Assembly: GCF_030247185.1 (NCBI RefSeq)
Contig: NC_080571.1
Coordinates: 33,344,753-33,408,752, forward strand
Source: Malaya genurostris
Taxonomy: Eukaryota; Arthropoda; Insecta; Diptera; Culicidae
Length of the DNA: 64,000 nt
Direction: 5' to 3'
Shown: one piece after another, positions 55,501 through 64,000 of the stretch
Layout: each line of letters opens with the position of its first letter
How positions within the stretch are numbered: position 1 is the first letter of the stretch
The notes under the pieces: generated by a model
Told to the model about the DNA's origin: nothing
The model's database searches: none
What the model saw: the letters and a program-made list of their open reading frames with translations, nothing else
Program-made: the position numbers and the translations under genes

Positions 55501-58500
55501 AATATGATGGTAACAGTTACCATATGGGAGGTTAGTATAACGATACGAGTATAGTGGTTTTCAGCACACAATAAAATCAGATGATGTTAACAATAAGCAA
55601 GCTCACTTTTACTATGAATGGTTTTGGCTCTAGAATAGTAATATTGAACTGTATATTGTATGAATAACTACTACAGTTGGAATGTTTAGCATAACCATGA
55701 TAGCATCTTATTTTTACATTGTACCTATTGTTTTAACTAGTGCCATGGTATTTTTGACATTTCGCTTCTGGTTCTTTCGAAACACGGAATTATGGTAAAT
55801 TTGACAACGGTGAAGATCACTCAAACTATCGCATGTTATATGCTCAAAAGTTATATTAATTAAAATTTCGATACAAGAATAACACAGAAATCATTAAAAC
55901 CAGCTTTATTTTACTAATACATTCTTACACTGATTCAACATTATATATAGAAATCATCTATAAATTTAAAAATAATTATTTATAGTATTTCGTCAGCTAC
56001 TTGTAGCAATTGATTTTGATTTTTGTTACTACCAGTTGTTCATTGATGATAAATTTATCATTATTTTCTAATACAGTATCCTGAACCTGTCCACAAATCT
56101 CGATAGGAAGATGAACGAGCCGTTGCTATGATGTATTTGGCTTGTTTTCTTATTGCTCTGAACAATTATAGATGCAACACCTATCTTGTGGAAATAGTGA
56201 TTTTATCGCCGGAAACTAATTTTTGCCGCATGCATTTTTGCATGTTTGTGTCCTGACCATTTGGCTACCGTGAATATGTTCGCCAACGCGCGGTTATCAA
56301 GTATTTTCAAATAACAAAAGTTTATACATCGTTCTGTCAGAAATGTTTGTTATCTATAGACAAATTGACACATTTTCAATAGATGGAAATAGCTATTACT
56401 AAAATTGATTTCAACTTACGAATCATAATTGAATAGATTGCCGGGGAAAGTTGAAACTCCTCCAAAATTTTCTTTTTCCGATTTTTATCTTCATCATCTT
56501 CTGAAAACGATATCTAAGGACTTGCAATATTAAACTTTAGAATAAAAAAGTTCTTTACCGTTCAAATATTGAGGATTAGCGAGATAATCGTCAATGATTA
56601 TTTCAGCCTTAACATTTCCTTTCATTGATGTAGCCAGTACTTATATACAAAAATCTTTTGAAGTTTACTCACCTGCAGTACCAATGCTGGAATATGAAAT
56701 CTGCCGCTGTAATGAAGCTTTATGTGACACTAAAAAAAGCAGACGCGGTAATTGACAATTTTTATAGTCGCGTTAAGAAAACACATAGTCGGTTGAAAAA
56801 CAGCGTGCGACGATGTTCTTTCTACATAAAATATGTTGATATGAACAATATGTATAGTGCTTTAAAACTTGACAATCTCTATCCAACTATATGTTTATTC
56901 ATGGTAACATTATTATATTCTGAAGAAGAACTTACTCACATGGTAGTCATAACTATATTACTTCTCAACTTTATGGTGACCGAAAGTTCAATTTCACCTT
57001 ACTTGTAATTGTCATTGGGACTTTTTCTTTCTTATTTTAATGATTGTCAGAATTACCACGCCAGAAAAGTCATAAAGACAAATAGTATAGTCAAATAGTA
57101 GATTTTTTGTTCTAGTGCTTATTACAATACGGATGGTGAATAATCTGATATCATGGTCGTTACTATCATATGAGTACATAGTTGAAATGACCATGAGGAA
57201 CAGGTCGTGGTTACTGTAATATTTTTCTGAGTGTAGTGAATGTTTTGAAATAGTCGGCGAATAGTCGAGTAGGTGGCAGTAGTTTTTCCAACATATAGCA
57301 AATTTGAAATTAACACAGGATTTTGAAAAATTTTGTTCGAGCCTGTATATCTGTTATGTTAAAGTGAATTAAACAAGACTCCCGGCTCCGGAATTACTGG
57401 CTGACAAGTAAGAAAATTTCTATTTTTAGAGCGAGTTTTATACAAGACACCGGAAAATAGAGCAGAATACATTTAACTAGCTGAATAATTTTTCAATTGG
57501 ACAGCTCAGGTTAGTTTATGACCAAATACGTCGATAACGGGTATGCCGGATCTTTGTTCCCATTTCGGAAGCACCGGTAAAAGTGATCGTGTACTCAAAA
57601 CTGGGAATCAATCAAATTTTTCAGAAACGGCTGAACCGATTTTCACAAACCTAGAATCAAATGAAAAGTTTCGGAAATACAGGGTTAAGTGTGTATGAAA
57701 TCGCAATATCTCATCTAAAGCGATAATGCAAAAAACGGAAAAAATTCTTTTAAATTAGGCTCAAAATTGTTCCAGTTTCTAGGTTATGCTAATTGCTGGT
57801 TAAACGACCCGATTTAAGCCATACCGGTTTCCAGTTCCCTGTGTGTGTCAGAAATAGTGGATAGATGTGTCCGAAATAGTAATAAAAAACTCAAAAACGG
57901 AAATCTATTCATTTTCTCAGAAATGGCTGAGTTGCTTTACACAAACTTATGTCGTTTTTGCTTGAGAAAACTGAAACTGACCCAGGGTAGTTTCATCAAA
58001 CAAACACTTTTCACGAAACTGATTTGATTTCGCACTTAGCAACTAGGGTTTGAGCAAACCTGATATAAAAACCAGGTTCGAAACTGACTCGAATTTCAGT
58101 TCAAAAACGTTTTAACTAGGTTCGAAACTGGCTTCAAACAAACGGTTTGACAGCAGTTAGAGTGGAAACTGGGTTAGGTTTGGCATCAAGCGAAAATGAC
58201 ATTAGAAAGGAAAGGTTTTACGGTCTCATAGACTGCTGTCCACTTTTGTTCGAATCCAACTTCCAGTTTCGGAGCAGTAGGGAGATTTGCGATTAAAATT
58301 TTAAATCGTCATTTAGGGTGAAAATGCAAAAAGATACCTAATAACTTGGCTCTAAACTGTTTATACATTGAAAAAGTAATGCTAGTGTAAGCCCAAACAA
58401 ACTTTTTTGTTCTCATTCAAGATTCAACGAAAAGTTTTTTTTTAAATCATGTTAATGAAAATATAAATTAAATGAGAAAGGCATCATTACACCACTAGAT

Positions 58501-61500
58501 GTATTAAACCAGGTTTTTCTCAACAAGCTTGTCAGTATGAATTTTATTAAATTCAACAGGAAAAACAAAAATCAACGTTTCGGCAGAATTTTTTATAATT
58601 TTTTTTTTCGGTTAGTAATTATTTAGTACCTTTAGAAATGTCTTACAACTGCTAAATGTGATTTGTTATTATCCTCACAAAATCGCTGAGTTTGCCGATT
58701 TTTTATTATCAGGCTAAACATGCTGTAATTCTCAGCAGAAATATACTACATTTTAATTCAACTAGTTTTTAAGCAGAATTTTCAAAAACGAATGTCGTTT
58801 TTGACGTTTTGTAAAAAATACATTCTTTGCGACAGTATAGGATAGTGAGATGTAGATTAAGTGTTCAGTTAGATATAATGACTCTTTTTGGCCGAACAAC
58901 AGATTCCATTTTATAAAGTTTTGATGATGTTTGATTAAAAAATGAATGTTATAACAATTCATGAAACACTGAACTGATGGAAAGATTTTAAATAAAAGAA
59001 CCCAGTACTAATAAAAATATAACATCTAATCGTTACAGCCTGTCGATAGACTATGTTGGAGGCGAAGAAAGTTTTATCAAATCAAGCGATTCGGAAACTT
59101 TTAACGCTAGAACGCCACCACTCTGTTGCTGTTTACTATTCCTGAAGCGGTCGTCCGTTACCAAGTAAGTATAGCATTATCGATATGCCGTGATCTAACC
59201 TATTCTATTATCAATCATGTAACACGCTCGTTAACCTTAACAAATGGCAGATAATTAGGACTGAGTATCGAATTCATTCATACTCTATACTTTGGCCAAC
59301 GGAACGAGTATAGTAATTGATTGTCATTGATTATTCGACAAGCTTCACTGGTATCGTTCGTTGAATAGTTCATAACCCATAAAAATACCATAAAGTTCTT
59401 CAAGAGCCCAAGGAACGCTCGATGTCCGCAGTAAACTATATTTTGTTGTCTGTAGTCGAAAATCTAATACTTGGTAAAATTATCATTCCCTTTTCAACTT
59501 GTGTACATATTTTAAAAGAATGAAAATGATTTTCATAACTTGTAAAATAATTTGTACTGTTTTGAAATTCCTTAAAGATGATAAAACTCGTTTTTTTTTT
59601 CGTTGCAAGACTAAACCGTGGAGTAATAATGTTGGTACTGTCTGAATTGAGTAAATGGATTAAATAAACTTTTCTGAATTCTCAATAGAGTGTAAAAATC
59701 TTCAGTTAAAATTCCCGTTTTGTTATAATTACCAAAACAAATGGTCTATTGTTCCATTCCCACTCGCCGCTCTAACATTTCAGAACCATTTTTATAGAAC
59801 GATTTATCTTTTGCCTCAAAATAGGCGTCAGTTTCACCGATAACCTCTTCATTCGATCGAAATTTCTTACCAGCGAGCATTTTTTCTCAGGTCTGCGAAC
59901 AGTCAGTAGTCGCTGGGAACCAAATCTGGCGAATACGGTGGATGTGAGAGCTATTCGAAATTTAATTCATGTGGTTTTTCCATTGTTTTGATTGACTTGT
60001 GACATGGTGCGTTGTCTTGATGAAACAACATTTTTCTCTTTGCCATATGCGGTCGTTTCTTTGCAATTTCAGCCTTCAAACGCTCCAAAAACGCTGTATT
60101 ATATTTACTGTGAATGGTATTTCCTTTCTCAAGTTAGTCGATAAATATTACACCACGCACATCCCAAAAAACCGAGGCCATAACCTTTCCAGCCGATTTT
60201 CGTGGTTTCAGGCGCTTTGGATGAGGCTCATCAGTTGCTGTCCACTTAGATGACGATCGTTTTGATTCCGGAGTGATATGATGAATCCATGTTTCATCCA
60301 TTGTCACATATCAACGCGAAAATTCCAGTTTGTTACGTTTAATCATGGCCAAACGCTGCTCAGAATCATCAACACGTTCTCGTTTTTAGTCAACAGTGAG
60401 TAAACGCAGAACCTACTTTGAACAAAGTTTTCTCATAGTCAAATGCTCATGCAATATAAAGCCAACACGTTCTTTTGATATCTTTACGATGTTAGCTAAT
60501 TCACGCAACTTCATTTTTCGATTATTCATAACAATTTTGAGGATTTTTTATGTTTTCTTGTGTTACCGCCTCATTTGGACGTCCACTGCGTTCTGCATCA
60601 TCGGCCTCTCTACGAACACGTTTGAAGTCAGCAAACCAACGTTTTATTGTTGTTTCTGATGGATAGACGCTCATAACACTTTTCAAGCCATTGCTTTGCT
60701 TGAACGGTATTTTTCCCACCAAGAAGCAGTGTAAAAAGTAGCGTCACTCTTAGCACAGTAACTCACAAACTAAAGAACAGAAAATCATACCTGTTGACAA
60801 TTGCTCTAAAAAATTAAGTACTGCCACGACAATTTCGACGATATTCACGAAGTATGAACACAACTGACGCTTGTACGCGACAAAATCTGGATAGATTAAA
60901 TCTGGAATAACACAAATGTTTCTATAGTTGTAGCTTGTTATTTATATTGAGAGAGTTCTCGCTTAACGAAAGTCCAAAACCGCTCGATACACCATTCCAA
61001 AGAATCTTTGGCGTATACCAATTCAAACTGGAAGAGCAAAGGAGCGTCATGACTGCGCAGGTATGGTAACGCTTCTTTAGGCATTCTTCACGGTATATTT
61101 CCTTGTTTACCGTACCGGTGGTATAGATGAAGCTTTGGCTTGTTCGACCACAGCTGCATATTGCCAGCCAAACCAAATATTTTTTTGGGAAACTGGACCC
61201 TTTTTCCTGAAATTCCGTTGCATGGTAATATAAAAAGACAAACTGAGAAGCTGCTTAAGGGTCGGGTAGGGTCTAACACTTTTGAAAAATTATTTATTTT
61301 TTTCTTTATATTTTCTTATAATAAAATATTTCAAGAATATTCTGTTACATTTTCAAGCATATCGGAACAAAACTCAGCAAGTTATGGTCCTTTATATTTG
61401 CTTATCTCGTAGTGCGAAGAAATAAGAACTCAGCACACAGGCCCAAGATTTGACTTAAAAACTTGTCAAAACATTCTTGAAATGTTTCATTATAACAAAA

Positions 61501-63814
61501 TACAATAAAATGACCCTACTGGCTCTCTAGAGTAATAAATTGTTTCCTTCGATTTTATAGACAAAAAACTTTAAGCGCGATTTTCTCGACCGCAGGTTTT
61601 GTAAGTCCGTGTCCATCGTCATTCAAAAGCTACTGTCCCAATTTGTTCAAATTTTGTCTAAAAGTTGTTTACCGAGATTTCGGTAAGTTGATATAATTAA
61701 TTTGCTGATTTCGGCAAAATGACAAATTGCTGGTAAATACGGTAATTTACAAAACCGAACATCAGTATAACATTTTGAAGTACCCAGAAATCGGAAATAA
61801 CAATGCACACTTTCTACATGTAAAATACCAGACCCCAACGTTTTCCTTTTCGTTGTTTGTTACTTTGGAGAGGTTTTACAGCTACAAAATGGCGGATTTT
61901 TTCGTGAAAAATCGTGGTTTCGACTATAAACAAGCATTTAAATTTCTAAAAAATAAAAAAAAATCAAACAGAAACGTTGGGGTCTTGAAAAATATCCACT
62001 TTATCTATGCTGCTTTGATTTGTTAACTTCTCACACTTAGATTATTTTCCAGAACCTCGGAAAAACTTTGCCGAGATTTGAACAGCCGACTGCTCGGCAA
62101 ACATTGCAACAACTGAAATTCTTGGTAATTTTATTTGACAAATAATTTGCTTTTACCGTGAGTTTCGGTTTCGAGAAAACTATAAATTACCGAGATTCGT
62201 CGCTTTTGGAAACAAATTACCGAAATTATCGGTGTTCAAGCATGTGAGCTAATGCCGAGAATTTAAGCAATTAATTATACAATTAATTGATTTATATATT
62301 TAAACATTATGTTGGCTGTTGAACTAATAGTCTAGGAAATGTAAAATAAAAAAAAGTCCCATGAAAAAAAATATTGCCGAACATATACGCCGTAGAATGG
62401 ATGCACTAACATGTTATTTATAGTAGAGAACACAAGTAGATTGGCGTTGCGAGAATCTTTATCCAGTAAGAATGCTCTGGAGGATTTCTTGTCACGAATA
62501 ATCGTCGAATATTGAACAAATTTGTTTTTAATATCACGAAACATATCGCTATATTCGGATTCCATTTTTATTTGCAACTAATTCTACATGCATTTATTTG
62601 AATCACCGAATTTTGGTTGTCTAAAAGTTGTTTGCCGAGATTTCGGTAAGTTGATATAATTAATTTGCTGATTTCGGCAAAACGACAAATCGCTGGTAAA
62701 TACGGTAATTTACAAAACCGAACATCAGTATAACATTTTGAAGTGCCCAGAAATCGGAAATAACAAACCGAGAATTTTGGAAAAAGCTATCTCAGCCGAA
62801 ATCTTAGTAAAATATCTCCTTGCCGTTCATTTTCAGCATATTTTTTCGCCGAGATCAATATTAAGTTTTAAGTGTGCTGAGTAGTCTGCGCTGAGATACA
62901 GTGGATACCGCAAATCATGATTTTAAAGAAGCGTTCTCAAAAATACCTCTTCACCGTCTTATTTCTCAATATTTTTCCACGAAAAAAATTCAAAATTTGT
63001 ATTATGCAAAACGTTTGAGTTTACTTTGTTAAAAGATAGTTCTGAAAAAAACTCACAAAAACTGATAATTATTTTCCATTTTTTCACTATCTTTTCACTG
63101 TATGTTACCAATATTTTTCTACAGTCAAACCTTAAATTTATCAACTAACAGTACATTTTATTTTCAGAAACCGCCTACTATTCACAAGATTATTAATACT
63201 GCAACTACCGATTGTGCAGTCTGTATTATTTTTGGGCCTCAACATTGTTTTTGTGGAAGATATTGTAAGTGGACGCCTGTTTAAACTATTTCATTCTTCA
63301 AAACGAGGAACACAAAATAATAAAAATTTATTATTTTCTTATTACAGATACATTTTAACCAAACAATACTCTACTTTGTCCCATTTATCGTTATTTCGAT
63401 CATAATTGGAGTATGGGGTCTAAATATTACGGTTCGGATGATTTCCCAGTTTCACACAGAACTAAATATTATGGTAGAAGACTGTTCAATGATTGAACCA
63501 CAAATTAAGATGTTTTTCATTTTTCTTTTAGGCAAAATACGTAGTCCTGCAGTCAGTGCTTATCCTGTGCAAAGTTCAACCGTTGGTCATTATGGTAATT
63601 GTCTCGTACATTACGCCAACATGCGATTTCCCATTGGTGTTGCAAGTACAAAAGAATGGTAAGCGGTAGAAACATACGATTCGATTATATTTTGAATAAC
63701 AAGATGGATATTATTTCGCTTCAAGCCGTGTTTCAGATGTGCCTATGCGCCGAAATGTTATTGATTTCCCTGTGGGCGTCCCATCTCTATAAAGTGCCCC
63801 GAAAAAATCGATAA
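52517..63814 (+). CDS. OSTalpha-family (solute_trans_a) membrane protein, gene B, 8 exons with two giant introns
   Basis: Exons: 52517-52616, 52688-52839, 52928-53034, 59039-59164, 63168-63264, 63348-63473, 63532-63658, 63726-63814. Joined, they give 308 codons with one terminal TAA, and every phase matches. Family hallmarks are VVTALAIVSILIPKSYFICD, HIYFMICAYVFY, then across intron 3 SLSIDYVGGEESFIKS (DYxGGE motif) and the cysteine cluster RTPPLCCCLLF in exon 4, then RLLILQLPIVQ. The N-terminus is extracellular by homology, with N-glycosylation sites at Asn3 (NES) and Asn14 (NQT), followed by about seven spans (34-60, 75-98, 102-120, 164-190, 199-222, 239-263, 279-300). The family transports steroid-like and other organic anions at the plasma membrane with a beta subunit. 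Introns 3 and 4 (6004 and 4003 bp) are filled with transposons. The intron 3 donor is GTTGGT, we read it as functional because the downstream phase fits. Confidence 0.85.
53294..53941. mobile_element. Second copy of the CACAGAGAACAG MITE, split by another element (intron 3 of gene B)
   Basis: Ends CACAGAGAACAGACATCCAA and, inverted, CACAGCAAACAGACATTCAA. The inner sequence matches 50418-50684 on both sides of the insert at 53441-53853. Target duplication no longer clear. Confidence 0.65.
53441..53853. mobile_element. 413-bp element with 36-bp terminal inverted repeats
   Basis: AGCGGCCCTTACACGATCAT and the next 16 bases are repeated inversely at the right end with two differences. ATA flanks both sides (53438-53440, 53854-53856), a short duplication as in Harbinger- or Tc1-type insertions. 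It lies inside the MITE at 53294-53941. Confidence 0.75.
54400..54690 (+). repeat. G-rich CGGGT/ACGGGTNNGGGTT degenerate repeat
   Basis: GGGTACGG, GGGTTCGG and GGGCGGGTTCGGGTAC are repeated some 15 times, mixed with T runs. Strong strand asymmetry (G on plus). Several places have four G-runs close together, compatible with G-quadruplexes. No coding. Confidence 0.7.
55144..57345. mobile_element. 2.2-kb element with CAGGCTC ends in a palindromic TATA target
   Basis: AGATATACAGGCTC at the left is mirrored as GAGCCTGTATATCT at the right, leaving TATA (or TA) next to CAGGCTC on both sides. Only frames of about 60-116 codons without family features are inside, so it is probably non-autonomous. Confidence 0.5.
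55491..57233. mobile_element. Possible inner element with CACTCAGAAAAATAT ends
   Basis: CACTCAGAAAAATATGATGG at the left and, inverted at the right, CACTCAGAAAAATATTACAG: 15 identical bases then partial similarity through GTAAC. No convincing flanking duplication. It may be a nested transposon or the inner part of the 2.2-kb element. Confidence 0.4.
59746..60722 (-). pseudogene. Mariner (DD34D-type) transposase pseudogene, nearly full length (intron 4 of gene B)
   Basis: Minus strand. Recognisable in order are GKNTVQAKQWLEKCYE, SETTIKRWFADFKR, ERSGRPNEAVTQENI, ISKERV, then VTMDETWIHHITPES (first Asp), GKVMASVFWDVRG, LFHQDNAPCHKSIKTM (second Asp) and SPDLVPSDY (third Asp). At least five in-frame stops and two or more frameshifts break it. 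The three catalytic Asp residues remain, but no protein can be made. Confidence 0.8.
60932..61275 (-). pseudogene. Tc1/mariner-superfamily transposase fragment, possibly DD37E type
   Basis: Minus strand frames include GNMQLWSNKPK, then VWLAICSCGRTSQS and FIYTTGTVNKEIYREECLKK, and a C-terminal IERFWTFVKREL. Frameshifts separate them. The TTGT(V/I)N-x-E-I-Y-x-E-E-CL motif recalls mosquito ITmD37E-like transposases, but the catalytic region is too broken to be sure. Confidence 0.45.
61656..61802 (+). repeat. 147-bp direct repeat, copy 1
   Basis: Matches 62619-62765 at 143 of 147 positions without gaps. Contains the self-complementary motif CCGAGATTTCGG. Copies are 963 bp apart in intron 4 of gene B. 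Confidence 0.9.
61831..61984. repeat. Small inverted-repeat element
   Basis: GACCCCAACGTTTTC at 61831 and GAAACGTTGGGGTC at 61971 are inverted copies bordering about 125 bp. Perhaps a tiny MITE. Confidence 0.35.
62619..62765 (+). repeat. 147-bp direct repeat, copy 2
   Basis: Partner of 61656-61802. The family motif (accgagatttcggtaa and variants) also occurs at 62040-62230 and faintly at 18245-18330, so the duplication probably belongs to a larger dispersed repeat. Confidence 0.85.
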
Positions 63815-64000
63815 CTGCAGACCAAACAGGAAAGCATAAACAAAACCAGAATCTTTAAAATTGAATAGCATTCAACCAAATGTATTATTTACATGCTGTT
63901 GTGATTCGATGTGATAGAAATATATATTCTAATGGATCTGTGGTGACATTCGACTTTTATTTGAGAAACCTTTCCATTTTGCCCTTTGTTATTTTTTATT
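63815..64000 (+). other. 3' flank of gene B
   Basis: No AATAAA within the first 150 nt; CATAAA at about 63837 or a later site may serve. Nothing else seen before the window ends. Confidence 0.4.

Larger units (their letters stand above)
55020..58508 (+). repeat. GCCTTTCTC-type dispersed repeat, third copy (intron 3 of gene B)
   Basis: Starts within phrases 'cggatctgacttccggctcc' (55050) and ends AATGAGAAAGGCATCATTAC then ACCACTAGATG (58468-58495). Interrupted by the element at 55144-57345. Includes the repeat shared with 36215-36760. Confidence 0.55.

Noticed and set aside
56658..57008. 116-codon frame
   Set aside because: Inside a non-autonomous transposon, no recognisable domain and ordinary for AT-rich DNA.

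Overview
The window is animal nuclear DNA, most likely from a culicine mosquito. It is AT-rich, its real genes are split by GT-AG introns, and nearly all long open frames belong to retrotransposons or transposons. The mosquito call rests on the Jockey/Juan-like, LOA/I-like and mariner coding sequences and on a dispersed repeat with GCCTTTCTCATATAG at one end and a conserved end around CCACTAGGTGG, which I associate with mosquito genomes. No prokaryotic feature, CRISPR array, rRNA or intact tRNA was seen.

Host genes. Two plus-strand genes of the organic solute transporter alpha (OSTalpha / solute_trans_a) family can be assembled by hand from eight exons each. Gene A (11580-12989, 293 codons) is compact. 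Gene B (52517-63814, 307 codons) has the same intron phases and four exons of identical length, but introns 3 and 4 have grown to 6.0 and 4.0 kb by transposon insertion, leaving exon 4 alone at 59039-59164. A possible two-exon gene of unknown function lies on the minus strand at 16067-16368. A possible promoter and non-coding first exon lies at about 30480-31142.

Retrotransposons. 1-2990 (minus): the 5' half of an I-group-like element. 4254-9540: a four-part nest, a 0.7-kb repeat holding a solo LTR (5-bp duplication) holding a Jockey-clade element (17-bp duplication). 26178-29419 (minus): a 5'-truncated RT/RNase H element with an 11-bp duplication. 44561-49378 (plus): a full-length Jockey/Juan-like element with poly(A) and about 12-14 bp duplication, intact ORF2, frameshifted ORF1.

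DNA transposons. Mariner-like fossils lie at 10.9 kb, 25.1-26.0 kb, 34.2-34.7 kb, 39.7-40.0 kb and 59.7-60.7 kb, and a possible DD37E-type fragment at 61 kb. Non-autonomous elements with recognisable ends and target duplications include 10013-10263 (TA), 19296-19938 (8 bp), 23514-25041 (TTAA), 32960-34176 (TA), 36331-36592 (8 bp), 50418-50684 (8 bp), 53441-53853 and 55144-57345.

Other structure: a 366-bp (CA)n next to a ~160-bp tandem array (34.2-36.0 kb), a 149-bp (TA)n, a (TTC)n, a 105-bp-arm hairpin at 42.7 kb, a G-rich 'CGGGT' tract at 54.4-54.7 kb, a tRNA-like A/B-box segment at 44.2 kb, and a minus-strand TATA/Inr/DPE arrangement at 40.7 kb. The remaining stretches show no recognisable gene.
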